A DNA stretch of 56,151 bases from Eubacteriales bacterium (GTDB lineage Bacteria > Bacillota > Clostridia > Oscillospirales > Acutalibacteraceae): positions 1-56,151 of the forward strand of contig JAQXUH010000080.1 in the NCBI GenBank assembly GCA_029219885.1. Direction: 5' to 3'. The notes under the pieces were generated by a model. The model was not told the DNA's origin. It made no database searches and worked only from the letters and a program-made list of their open reading frames with translations. The translations under genes were made by a program, and so were the position numbers. Of this stretch, positions 38,125 to 47,926 are shown one piece after another (position 1 is the first letter of the stretch; each line of letters begins with the position of its first letter).

Positions 38125-38442
38125 ATGAACAAATCAGTTAAAAAAATAATCACATCAATCATCATTTCAGCAGTTACTCTTGCAGTAGGATTTGGCATAA
38201 CAATGGTAAGCTTTAATCTTTTTGACAGCCTGACGGCAAATCAGATGAAAGTGCTGTTTACAATTGATATGCTGTGCCTTATAGGTGTTGGAGCAGTATT
38301 CTTTTTTCTTTCAGAAAGCAAAGAGGCGAAAAAGAGAAAGGAAAGAGAGCTTCAGAAAAGACGCAGACAAAGAGCAGAGCAATTTGAAGAAAATATGATG
38401 CAGATAAACAGCATTATTTCAAATTCAAATTACGCTGCATAA
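38125..38442 (+). CDS. Small membrane protein, unknown function
   Basis: Two hydrophobic helices plus charged tail; AGGAGG 5' of ATG 38125. Confidence 0.65.
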   Translation: MNKSVKKIITSIIISAVTLAVGFGITMVSFNLFDSLTANQMKVLFTIDMLCLIGVGAVFFFLSESKEAKKRKERELQKRRRQRAEQFEENMMQINSIISNSNYAA

Positions 38443-38444
38443 TG

Positions 38445-38506
38445 TTGAAAAGACAATAATTTTGTGATAGAATGTACCTGATAAGACTTCAGGTACATTT
38501 TTTATT
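38445..38506 (+). promoter_or_regulatory. Overlapping promoter and terminator upstream of GH127 gene
   Basis: TTGAAA (38445-38450) -17 nt- TAGAAT (38468-38473); hairpin AATGTACCTGA (38471-38481) / TCAGGTACATT (38489-38499) + TTTTATTT. Confidence 0.6.
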
Positions 38507-38516
38507 TGGTGGGAGT

Positions 38517-40445
38517 ATGGACAGCAGTAATTTTTCAAATCATATCAAATTAAACAACATAAAAATCGACGATGAATTTTGGAGCAGGTATATTGAGCTT
38601 GTGAGAAATGAGGTTATCCCCTATCAGCTCAAGGCACTCAAAGACGAAGTAAAAGACGCTCCAAGAAGCAGATGTATTGATAATTTCAAAAAAGCGGCAA
38701 AAACTGTTAAAGATATAAAAAGCGGAAAAAGTGTTCCCACTTTTCCTGTTGACAAGTGGGAATATAATGACGAGAACTCCTGCCCTGAATCGTTCAAGGG
38801 TTGGGTATTTCAGGACAGCGACATTTATAAGTGGCTTGAGGCGGTAAGCTACAGTCTTGTAAACACATATGATGCCAAGCTTCACAAAACGGCACAGGAA
38901 TATATTGACCTTATCTGCTCGGCACAGCTTGATAACGGCTATCTTGACACGCTTTATATCATCAACGACAGGAGCAAAATTTTTACTAACCTCAAGGACA
39001 GGCACGAGTTATACTGCTTCGGTCATCTCGCCGAGGCTGCCGTGGCTTATTACAACGCCACAGGTGAGGATAAGCTCCTTAATGCCACATACAGATTTGC
39101 AGATTTAATTTGCGATACCTTTGGCGAAAGCGGTAAAAAAGGTTATCCCGGACACGAAATTGCTGAAATGGCACTTGTTAAGCTTTACCGCCTTTCAGGT
39201 GAGGAAAAATACCTTAACTGTGCAGATTTTTTCATCAGCGAAAGAGGTAAAAAGCCTTACTATTTTGACGCTGAAAGAGGATATGAAAGGAAAGACGGAA
39301 GTCTTGACTACTTCTATAATCAGGCACATCTTCAGCCGAAAAAGCAGGATGAGGCAGTAGGTCACGCAGTAAGAGGAGTATATCTTTACAGCGGTATGGC
39401 AGACGTTTCAAGAGAGAAAAATGATGATGAATTATTCTCTGCCTGTCAAAAAATTTGGGACAATATTCAAAGCAGAAAGCTTTATATAACAGGCGGTATC
39501 GGTGCAACTGCCGACGGCGAGGCATTTTCATTCGACTACGATTTACCTAATGATTTGGCATATTCCGAAACCTGTGCATCTATCGGTTTAATATTTTTCG
39601 CAAGAAGAATGCTTGAAATTAAACCTGATTCAAAATATGCAGATGTGATGGAGAGAGCGTTATATAATACAGTTCTTTCGGCGATGGCACAGGACGGAAA
39701 ATCATTTTTCTATGTAAACCCGCTTGAGGTTTTGCCAACGGCGTGCCGTCTTGATTCAAGAAAGCGTCACGTTAAGGCAGTAAGGCAGAAGTGGTTTGGT
39801 TGTGCCTGCTGTCCGCCGAATATTGCAAGATTGCTGTCATCACTTGGTGAATACTGCATCAGCGAAAACGAGAATAATATTTTTGTGCATCTTTATATGG
39901 GTGCAGAGGTAAATTGCGAAAATGCAGATATAAAAATCACTTCCGACTATCTCGACAGCGGTAAGGTTTCTTTTGATGTAAAATGCAGAAAGCCATTCAC
40001 TCTCGCAGTAAGAATTCCCGAATGGTGCGATAATTTCAGCATTTCAAAGGAATATGAAGTGAAAGACGGCTACGCTTATATCAAGATTGCAAAAGACACC
40101 GCAGTTGATATTCAGTTTGATATAAAAATTAAACTTATCAAATGCTCAAATCTCGTCAGGGAGAATATCGGAAAAGCTGCCGTTATGCGTGGACCTGTTG
40201 TATACTGCATAGAAGAGGCGGACAACGGCAGTAATTTACAGCTTTTGAGTATCTCACCTAATGCAGAATTTGAATATAAAAAGCCTTGTATTATCGCAAA
40301 AGGCAAAAGAGAAAAAGCAAACAATAATCTTTACAGCGAATACAAAAAAGCAGAATATGAGGACTGCAATATTAAATTTATACCGTACAGCACTTGGGGC
40401 AACAGAGGAGAAAATGAAATGGCGGTATATATAAACATCAAATGA
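38517..40445 (+). CDS. GH127 family beta-L-arabinofuranosidase-like protein
   Basis: IKLNNIKIDDEFWSRYIELVRNEVIPYQ; GGIGATADGEAFSFDYDLPNDLAYSETCASIGLIFFARRM; FGCACCPPNIARLLSSLGEY. Confidence 0.93.
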   Translation: MDSSNFSNHIKLNNIKIDDEFWSRYIELVRNEVIPYQLKALKDEVKDAPRSRCIDNFKKAAKTVKDIKSGKSVPTFPVDKWEYNDENSCPESFKGWVFQDSDIYKWLEAVSYSLVNTYDAKLHKTAQEYIDLICSAQLDNGYLDTLYIINDRSKIFTNLKDRHELYCFGHLAEAAVAYYNATGEDKLLNATYRFADLICDTFGESGKKGYPGHEIAEMALVKLYRLSGEEKYLNCADFFISERGKKPYYFDAERGYERKDGSLDYFYNQAHLQPKKQDEAVGHAVRGVYLYSGMADVSREKNDDELFSACQKIWDNIQSRKLYITGGIGATADGEAFSFDYDLPNDLAYSETCASIGLIFFARRMLEIKPDSKYADVMERALYNTVLSAMAQDGKSFFYVNPLEVLPTACRLDSRKRHVKAVRQKWFGCACCPPNIARLLSSLGEYCISENENNIFVHLYMGAEVNCENADIKITSDYLDSGKVSFDVKCRKPFTLAVRIPEWCDNFSISKEYEVKDGYAYIKIAKDTAVDIQFDIKIKLIKCSNLVRENIGKAAVMRGPVVYCIEEADNGSNLQLLSISPNAEFEYKKPCIIAKGKREKANNNLYSEYKKAEYEDCNIKFIPYSTWGNRGENEMAVYINIK

Positions 40446-40455
40446 AGGTCGTAAA

Positions 40456-41808
40456 ATGGCAAAGAAAAAATACAAAGACAAATATGACAAGCTGGAAAAT
40501 GCACCTGTAAAGGGTTTGATTTCTTTCCTTGCAGTACCTACAATATTTACAATGCTCGTAACTGCCGTATATAATATGGCTGACAGCTATTTCGTAGGAA
40601 GAATTGACACGGCATCGGTAGCGTCAATAGGAATCGTCTTTTCCGTAATGACGCTTTTGCAGGCGGTAGGTTTCTTTTTAGGAAACGGCAGCGGAATAAA
40701 CATCAGCACCTGTCTCGGTAAAAAGGACAGGAAAACCGCTTGTATTTTTGCAAATGTCGCACTTATAACAGGAATAGGCGTTGGAATAATTCTTGCTCTT
40801 ATCGGTCTGTTTTTCTCCGTACCGATGGCAAAAATGCTGGGTGCAACTGAAACAACACTTCAAAATGCCGCTGATTATTTGGAGATAATTCTTTTAGGCT
40901 CACCGTTTATTTTAGGCTCGTTTATACTGAACAACCACCTGAGATATCAAGGCAGTGCAGTTTATTCAATGTTCGGAATTGTCAGCGGAAGCTTACTGAA
41001 TATTATTCTTGACCCGCTGTTTATTTTCAGACTTAATATGGGTGTTAAGGGTGCGGCAGCCGCCACAGTAATAAGTCAGATTGTGGGCTTTATAATTCTT
41101 GTGACAGGCACTTTCCAAAAGGATAATATAAGAATTTCATTAAAAAGCTTTAAGCCAAGCAGGAAGATTTACGCAACAATTTTCAAAAACGGACTACCAT
41201 CACTTGCCCGTCAAGGTATCAGCACAGTATCTACAATTTCGCTGAATTTTGCCTGTGCTCCTTTCGGCGATACGGCAGTTGCGGGAATGAGCGTTTTTAA
41301 CCGAGTAATGTTTCTCGGTATGGCGGTAGTAATCGGCTACGGTCAGGGCTATCAGCCGATGTGCAGTTTTAACAATGGTGCAGGAAAGCACAAAAGAGTG
41401 TATGACGGCTACAAATTCACAGCAGTAGTCACTACTTTAATTATAACGGTTTTATCGGTTTTAGGCTTTATTTTCGCACCTGAACTGATTGCACTTTTCA
41501 GGGACGACAAGGAAGTTATCGAAATCGGTGCAAGAGCACTTCGTTTTCAGTGCATAATTATGCCGGCTACTGGCTTTTGCACGGCGTCGAATATGCTGAT
41601 GCAGTCGCTGAAAATATCAGGCAAGGCAACTGTTTTGGCACTTGCAAGGCAAGGAATTTTCTATTTGCCTCTTATATTTACACTTCCGAGAATTTTCGGT
41701 GTATTCGGTCTTTGCTATGTTCAGCCTGCTGCTGACATACTTTCAACAATTTTGACCGCAATTTTAGTTAAAGGCGAATTAAAAAGGCTTAAAAACAGCA
41801 AGGAATAA
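40456..41808 (+). CDS. MATE family efflux transporter
   Basis: LISFLAVPTIFTMLVTAVYNMADSYFVGRIDTASVASIGIVF, MATE N-terminal motif. Confidence 0.92.
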   Translation: MAKKKYKDKYDKLENAPVKGLISFLAVPTIFTMLVTAVYNMADSYFVGRIDTASVASIGIVFSVMTLLQAVGFFLGNGSGINISTCLGKKDRKTACIFANVALITGIGVGIILALIGLFFSVPMAKMLGATETTLQNAADYLEIILLGSPFILGSFILNNHLRYQGSAVYSMFGIVSGSLLNIILDPLFIFRLNMGVKGAAAATVISQIVGFIILVTGTFQKDNIRISLKSFKPSRKIYATIFKNGLPSLARQGISTVSTISLNFACAPFGDTAVAGMSVFNRVMFLGMAVVIGYGQGYQPMCSFNNGAGKHKRVYDGYKFTAVVTTLIITVLSVLGFIFAPELIALFRDDKEVIEIGARALRFQCIIMPATGFCTASNMLMQSLKISGKATVLALARQGIFYLPLIFTLPRIFGVFGLCYVQPAADILSTILTAILVKGELKRLKNSKE

Positions 41809-41840
41809 TTTTAAATCTCATTTTGAAACGAGGTAATTTT

Positions 41841-44339
41841 ATGTCGAAAGAAAACAAAATTCACATTGCCTACGGCTTTCACGTAAACTGCTATCACTCT
41901 TACCGAGGTGACAGCAACGATAATTTAGGCTTTGGCTCGGATATAAGAATTATCAGGAAAATTATTGATATTTTCAACGACTTCAATGCAAAGGGTGTTC
42001 CGGCAAAGGCTACTTGGGACACGGAAAACGTCTTCTCTTTGGAGAAAATTCTGCCTGAATATGCTCCTGATATTATTGAAAGTATGAAGGACAGAGTTAA
42101 AAATCACGGCGACGAAAATATCATTATGGGTTATAACAACGGTGCTTTGTCTGCAATGACGGAAGATGAATTCTGTGCGTCAATCGAACTTGCGGTAACT
42201 AACCCTAACGGCTCAGGACTTCAGGATATATTCGGCGAATGTGAAAAAATCGTAAGGCCGCAGGAGGTTATGTTCACTCCGTCACAGGTAAGTCTTTACA
42301 ACAAGCTGAATGTTAAGGCTCTCTGCCTGTATTACAGTTGTGTGCCCTTTGACGCTTTCCGTACTGTTGTGCCAAAGCTCCCTGACGAAATTGCTTTTAA
42401 CCCGCTTACATACACTTACAAGGGCGAAAGTATGACAATTATCCCTACATACAGCAACTCTGACGTATGCGACGCAGGATGCCTTAGAAAATGGGTTAAG
42501 GACCTGAGAACCAAGCAGGAATCAGGTGAAATCAATTCCGACCTGCTGATATTTATCAATATGGACGCAGACAGTATCTTTTGGGAGCCTATGGACTTAG
42601 GTGTACTGTCAGGCAAAATTGCTAACACCGACGGCATTCGCGGCTTAATAAATGAGGTTTGTGACCTGCCGTACATTGTTTTTGATACGGTAGGCGGTTA
42701 TCTTAAAAATCACAAGGCTATCGGCAAAATTGACTTCACTCAGGACACGGCAGACGGCAATTTTACAGGCTACGCCTCCTGGTCGGAAAAGCCTTTTAAC
42801 AGGCAGATTTGGACTTCTCTTGAACGTGCGAGAGCAATGTCAAAGGTTACATCAAAAAGTGACAAGGACTCTCCCTCTTTCCACGACAGAGTGCTGCTTT
42901 TATCCACAACCCACTTTGGTCTTGCAACGCCTGTACTGAATATTCAAAGGGAAAAGACGGCAATAGATTTGGCTCAAAAGGCAGTTACAGCAGAGAAAAA
43001 TGCTTTGCCGAAAAGCGACAGAATAATCGTGCATAACATAACCGATACAGATTTTCAGTGTTTGCAGGTTAAGATAAACGAGAAATTTGACCATATTTCT
43101 GCCATTGAAATTAAGGGCAAAGGACTTAAAGATTACGCAGTTATTCCTATGGATAACGAAAACAGCTCTGCTTTTCTTATGATGAAATTCGATAAGGTGC
43201 AAAAGGAGTACGAAATTCAAGTATCTATCGGAAAGGCAAAGCCTGCACCTGTTCTTGACAATGTAGTTGAAACAGACAAAATGAGCTTTAAGCTTTCTGT
43301 TCACGGAAATATTTACGAGGTGGCAAGCGATGGAAAAATTATAGGCGATAACGGCTTTTTAAACAGCTTTATCACCTACGGCAAGGAAAAACACAGCTTT
43401 GAAAGAAAAAGTCTTACTCCCCTTTCCTGCGGCGGAAGTGCAAAGGGTGTAAGAGCGTCAGGAGAAATTCACCTGCCTGATGAAATTCACCCGGGATATT
43501 TTGAGTATGACTTTTTCACTATAAACTCATCTGACGCAGTTTTTGTCAGGACAAAGGTACAGTACCCATATACTGCGGAAACTACATCCATTTCTACTGA
43601 AAATTCCTCGCTCGGCAGATTCAGCGATATGAAATGGGTGGAGGCTGTCCCCTTTGAAATTACACCGAAGCTTGGCGGAGATATTTCTGTTGTTAAGCGT
43701 AATTTTATGGGTGATATATCATCTTTCAGGACGCAGTCTTTCCCTGAATGCGACGAGAAAAATAAAAAGCTGGCGTCATTTAATCATCAGCTTACAGGCG
43801 GTTTTGTAGGTCTTACAGACGGAACAGCAGGTATTCTTATAGCAAACTCAAGACAGGTGCTTAATTCAATGGCACATTGTCCTATGAGGCTTGAAGAGGA
43901 CAAGACAGTAAGAATGAACCCATTCGGCACATACTACGGCAAGCAAAGACACCATTTCGGCAGAGCTAAAGACGAAATTCTTGACACATACGTTCTTGTA
44001 ACTCCTCAAGGTAAATCAATTGCACCGTCATATAACGGCAACGCTGAAACGGCTATGCTGGCATTTTACCCGCTGAACGGCTCAGAGCCTGACAAAATGT
44101 ATGTTGATGAAATCAATGCGTTTTCAGACGGAGCAGTAATTACAGCACCTGAGGGAGGAATTATATCTGCTTTTGACGGCGATAACGTGACCATAAAAGA
44201 GGCAAGTGCCGACGGCATTGACGAAAAGGATTTAAAGAGTCCGATACTTACAGGACTTGCCGGAAACCTGGGAAGTTATATCACCAAGGGTGCCAGAGCG
44301 ATAGGTCATATAATTAAAGAACAAATTAAGGCGAAATAA
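41841..44339 (+). CDS. Putative GH38/GH57-like glycoside hydrolase
   Basis: IAYGFHVNCYHSYRGDSNDNLGFGSDIRIIRKIIDIFNDFNAKGVPAKATWDTEN; C-terminal HQLTGGFVGLTDGTAGILIANSRQV resembles the GH38 beta domain; no signal peptide. Confidence 0.55.
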   Translation: MSKENKIHIAYGFHVNCYHSYRGDSNDNLGFGSDIRIIRKIIDIFNDFNAKGVPAKATWDTENVFSLEKILPEYAPDIIESMKDRVKNHGDENIIMGYNNGALSAMTEDEFCASIELAVTNPNGSGLQDIFGECEKIVRPQEVMFTPSQVSLYNKLNVKALCLYYSCVPFDAFRTVVPKLPDEIAFNPLTYTYKGESMTIIPTYSNSDVCDAGCLRKWVKDLRTKQESGEINSDLLIFINMDADSIFWEPMDLGVLSGKIANTDGIRGLINEVCDLPYIVFDTVGGYLKNHKAIGKIDFTQDTADGNFTGYASWSEKPFNRQIWTSLERARAMSKVTSKSDKDSPSFHDRVLLLSTTHFGLATPVLNIQREKTAIDLAQKAVTAEKNALPKSDRIIVHNITDTDFQCLQVKINEKFDHISAIEIKGKGLKDYAVIPMDNENSSAFLMMKFDKVQKEYEIQVSIGKAKPAPVLDNVVETDKMSFKLSVHGNIYEVASDGKIIGDNGFLNSFITYGKEKHSFERKSLTPLSCGGSAKGVRASGEIHLPDEIHPGYFEYDFFTINSSDAVFVRTKVQYPYTAETTSISTENSSLGRFSDMKWVEAVPFEITPKLGGDISVVKRNFMGDISSFRTQSFPECDEKNKKLASFNHQLTGGFVGLTDGTAGILIANSRQVLNSMAHCPMRLEEDKTVRMNPFGTYYGKQRHHFGRAKDEILDTYVLVTPQGKSIAPSYNGNAETAMLAFYPLNGSEPDKMYVDEINAFSDGAVITAPEGGIISAFDGDNVTIKEASADGIDEKDLKSPILTGLAGNLGSYITKGARAIGHIIKEQIKAK

Positions 44340-44360
44340 ACTAAATTCAAGACATTATAA

Positions 44361-44395
44361 AAAGCGTGCAGAAATTAAAATCTGCACGCTTTTGA
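44361..44395. terminator. Bidirectional terminator between convergent genes
   Basis: AAAGCGTGCAGA AATTAAAA TCTGCACGCTTT. Confidence 0.85.
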
Positions 44396-44403
44396 TTTAC
44401 TTA

Positions 44404-46827
44404 TTATTTCTTATTTTTCTTTGCAGCCTTCATAGCCTTACGCTTTTCAAGCTCTGCCTGTTCCTCGGCACGCTTTCTGTCAAGCTCTTCTTTATGAAGT
44501 CTGTCTTCCTCTTCAGCCTTTGCCTTAGCGTCGTCATAAAGAGCGGCGATTTCGTCAAAGTGTGAGAAGTTTTCTTTCTGTACAAGGAACTTTCTTGCGT
44601 CGGTGAAAGGCTTAGCAGCACGATTGAATTCAGCAAATTCATCCTGCATTTTTTTAGACTCAGCCTGTACCTTTTTGATTTCAGCCTTAACAGCCTTGAT
44701 TTTCTCGTCAAGTCTGCGAACTTCGTCCTTGTCTTCTGCTTTCTTAGCCATTGTCTTTTCTGAAGCGAGAGCATAAAGCTGTTCGTCAAGCTCGTCTTCC
44801 CTATCAAAAAGAGCAGTAAGCTTTTCCATATCAGGCTCAACAAATACCTTAGCAGTACCGAAGTACTTGTCATAAGCCTTTTTAGCTGACTTCTTTTTCT
44901 TAGCAAGTTCAAGCTGAAATGTGCGAAGCTCCTTTTCTTCCTCAGTATTCTTTGGAAGCTTCTTTGCATTCTTTATATCAATTTTGCACTGTGCAATGTC
45001 GATATTCTTAATGCCGTCAAGACCTTCAGCAACAATCTTTTCATACTCGCCGCACTCGTAAATAACAAGGCTTGAGTCAAACTTGTCAAGCTCCCGACAT
45101 ACGAACTTTGAAATATCAATCTGCTCGTTAAACTCAAGAGCAGCTTTGTATTCTTTCTTGGCAGCCTTGCGTTCTGCCTTGTCAGAAATATTCTTATACA
45201 TTGACTTGTCAACAGTCTTAGGAGTAGCATCAGCCATTTCTCTTGAGTAATTTACAAGGTCGATTGCCTCAACTATCTGATGATTGTCAAGAGCGTTGTT
45301 GCCGTAGTCCTCAAAGAGTGAACGAATCTTAAGTACGCTGATAACAGACTTCTGCTTTTTCTCTGTGAAATCGTAGAAGAAGTAAGGCACCATATTCATA
45401 AATGCACCAACAGCGGCAAGGCCGATAAGCACGCCCATCAGCTTATAAAGCAAGTCAGGCTCACCTGTTGTTACATCAAGAATGTCATAAGGGCTGTCAT
45501 ATCCGTTGCCCTCGTAAACGCCGAAATACTTCTGAACAGCAGGAAGAATTGAAGATGTAAGAAGTGTTACAATATTACCGATTGTAAGAACTGTTGCGAA
45601 CATTCCGTCGATACGCTCGCCTGTACGATACTGCTGATAGTCACGGATATCTGCCTGAATAGCAGGAGTAGTAATCTGCTCAAAAGCACCAACAAGCCAG
45701 TTAAAGTATACGCAGAGGAAGAGCCACCAAATGCTCCTCATATTGATATACATTGCTGCGATACAAACAATATTAAGGAAGTTTACACCGATAAGTACCT
45801 TTTTCTTGCCCCACTTACGAATGCAGATAGGTGCAAGAATCATACCCCAAAGAGATGCGTTACCTGTTAATGTCTGAATAAGAGCAAAGGTACCGCCGTT
45901 ACAGGTATGGCCGTAGTTATATGACCAGGTAAGGATGTTACCGTATGCACCCTCAAGGAAGCCCATCCAGCCTGCAAGAGCAATAATCCAGAAATACTTA
46001 TTCTTGGCAACAGCCTTAAAGGAATCCATAAAGCTGATTTGGATAGTATGAGTTCTTGCCTGAACAATCTTTTCCTGAGTATTGGCAAATACAACGATAG
46101 TAAGAGCCATACCTAAAATTGCGAAAATAGGATAACCGATACGATAAACCTTAAGGTCGTAAAGGTCATTATTAGTAGCAAACTGTGCAATAAGAGGAAG
46201 CACAATATTCATAATAGACGGAGCTAATGAATAAACTACTGATTTAATAGAAAGCACGTCTGTTCTCTCCTGAGTATTTGGAGAAAGAACGTGAATAAGG
46301 TTAGTATAAGCGTCGTTAAAGAAATTAAAGAAGAACTGCAAAAGCAGGTTAAATATGAGAACTACAGCACAGGTTGCCACATATGCTCCTGATTTACCGA
46401 ACATCTCGCCGGTGAAAATCATTCCGAGCTTTTCATACGGGAACCAAACATATCCGATAGAAATAAGTGCAGTAGGAATACCCATTGAAATAAGATACGG
46501 CCTGTACTTACCTGCTTTACCTCTGGTGTTATCTACCATATTAGCTCTGATAGCTGTAAGAGGAATGTTTGCAAGTGTTGCGATAACGTACAGATAATAC
46601 ATATCCATAGCACCGACACCGATTGCACCGCCGACTATCATATTAGTGGTGGAAACAACAAGTGTAGAGCCCATAGCGATAATGAAGTATGCACCGATAC
46701 CGCCGAAAGCGTAAGCCGCAATTTCCTTAAAGGACATATATCTGCCCTTTGGTGGTTCTTTCCAATAATACCTTACATTGTCAATTAAAGGCATTATCTT
46801 TTCTTTGAGCGATGATTTTTCTGCCAT
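44404..46827 (-). CDS. GPH/MFS sugar transporter with about 300-aa C-terminal charged/coiled-coil extension
   Basis: GPH motif ANMVDNTRGKAGKYRPYLISMG; C-terminal Lys/Glu/Ala-rich region ending KRKAMKAAKKNKK. Confidence 0.9.
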   Translation of the reverse strand: MAEKSSLKEKIMPLIDNVRYYWKEPPKGRYMSFKEIAAYAFGGIGAYFIIAMGSTLVVSTTNMIVGGAIGVGAMDMYYLYVIATLANIPLTAIRANMVDNTRGKAGKYRPYLISMGIPTALISIGYVWFPYEKLGMIFTGEMFGKSGAYVATCAVVLIFNLLLQFFFNFFNDAYTNLIHVLSPNTQERTDVLSIKSVVYSLAPSIMNIVLPLIAQFATNNDLYDLKVYRIGYPIFAILGMALTIVVFANTQEKIVQARTHTIQISFMDSFKAVAKNKYFWIIALAGWMGFLEGAYGNILTWSYNYGHTCNGGTFALIQTLTGNASLWGMILAPICIRKWGKKKVLIGVNFLNIVCIAAMYINMRSIWWLFLCVYFNWLVGAFEQITTPAIQADIRDYQQYRTGERIDGMFATVLTIGNIVTLLTSSILPAVQKYFGVYEGNGYDSPYDILDVTTGEPDLLYKLMGVLIGLAAVGAFMNMVPYFFYDFTEKKQKSVISVLKIRSLFEDYGNNALDNHQIVEAIDLVNYSREMADATPKTVDKSMYKNISDKAERKAAKKEYKAALEFNEQIDISKFVCRELDKFDSSLVIYECGEYEKIVAEGLDGIKNIDIAQCKIDIKNAKKLPKNTEEEKELRTFQLELAKKKKSAKKAYDKYFGTAKVFVEPDMEKLTALFDREDELDEQLYALASEKTMAKKAEDKDEVRRLDEKIKAVKAEIKKVQAESKKMQDEFAEFNRAAKPFTDARKFLVQKENFSHFDEIAALYDDAKAKAEEEDRLHKEELDRKRAEEQAELEKRKAMKAAKKNKK

Positions 46828-46910
46828 ATAATTACCCCTTCCCGAAAAAAGAATCGCCGATATACAAATCTAACTTGATTATCATAACATAAAAAAGAAA
46901 ATAATACAAC

Positions 46911-46940
46911 AAAAAAGATGCAAAAATATGCACCTTTTTT
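46911..46940 (-). terminator. Terminator downstream of anSME/lipoprotein genes
   Basis: AAAAAAGaTGCA AAAATA TGCAcCTTTTTT. Confidence 0.6.
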
Positions 46941-47008
46941 GTACGATTTATTTAAAAAGAACAAATCTGTTGATAATCTCTATTAATAGAATTGTGTCTA
47001 TTTTATCG

Positions 47009-47917
47009 TTATGAAAGAGTAAATTTAAAATCGTCCTCACCCTTGCAGGATGCAATTACCTCGTTGCCCTCGACAGTATAAGAGGTGCATTTTTCGAGAA
47101 CGCTGTAAGCAGTGTCAATAATTTCGTCAGGCTCGGTATTGTCTGTAAATGCAAGACTTCCGCCGCAGGATGAAACTGCTCTTTTTGTATTCATAGCGAA
47201 ATACATAAGTCCTGAACCGGAATTTTCGCTGATTTCAAGTGCAGGGTCAAAATAAAATGTACCGCCGTTAAATTCTGCCATTGAAAGCATTCTTGCAATG
47301 GATGCGGAATCGGTATTGATAATGTGGCTTGCAGAAATATCTGCCTGAAGAAGAAGATATTCAAACATACCTGAAATTGAAGCACTGATTCCCTTTTTGT
47401 TAATTATGGTGTCCATAACAGTTGTAACTGTATTGTCGATTGTTACATTAGTTGCGATATAAGTATAAAGATTTAAGAGATACTGATTGGCACTTACGCT
47501 GCCGTAGGAGCATTTACTCATTATTTCGCTGACAGCGGTTTTAAACTCGTCAACCTTTTTTTGATGTTCCTCTGCCTCGTACTTGTAGGAAATTGAAACG
47601 CCTGTTTTGTCCTCAAGATATTCTACGCCGTCAACGAGAGCATAAAGCGGAAAGCTTGTATAAAAAAGCTGATTAACGCTATCTGTTAATGAAGTATTGA
47701 ATTTAATTTCTGTTTCGTGATTGATTACTGCATTACAGAGCTTTTCGTAAACACGCACGGCACTTTCGTCCATATCGCTGTAATGGGCATCTACTGTTAT
47801 TTTAAGGTCATTTACCTCAACAGGAGTAACCGATTCGCTTTCGTCCTCCTTGGAACAGCCTAAAAAAGATGAACACAAAACAGCTATACACATTAAAATA
47901 CAAATTGATTTTTTCAT
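47009..47917 (-). CDS. Lipoprotein with degenerate transglutaminase-like domain
   Basis: Lipobox IAVLCSSFLGCSKEDE; NKKGISASISGMFEYLLLQADISASHI ... FNGGTFYFDPALEI aligns by eye to the transglutaminase core. Confidence 0.6.
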   Translation of the reverse strand: MKKSICILMCIAVLCSSFLGCSKEDESESVTPVEVNDLKITVDAHYSDMDESAVRVYEKLCNAVINHETEIKFNTSLTDSVNQLFYTSFPLYALVDGVEYLEDKTGVSISYKYEAEEHQKKVDEFKTAVSEIMSKCSYGSVSANQYLLNLYTYIATNVTIDNTVTTVMDTIINKKGISASISGMFEYLLLQADISASHIINTDSASIARMLSMAEFNGGTFYFDPALEISENSGSGLMYFAMNTKRAVSSCGGSLAFTDNTEPDEIIDTAYSVLEKCTSYTVEGNEVIASCKGEDDFKFTLS

Positions 47918-47926
47918 AAACAGCAC

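Noticed and set aside
44430-45230. 179-aa and 85-aa minus ORFs inside the GPH transporter tail
   Set aside because: Alternate-frame readings of the Lys/Glu-rich coiled-coil region; no RBS or motif.
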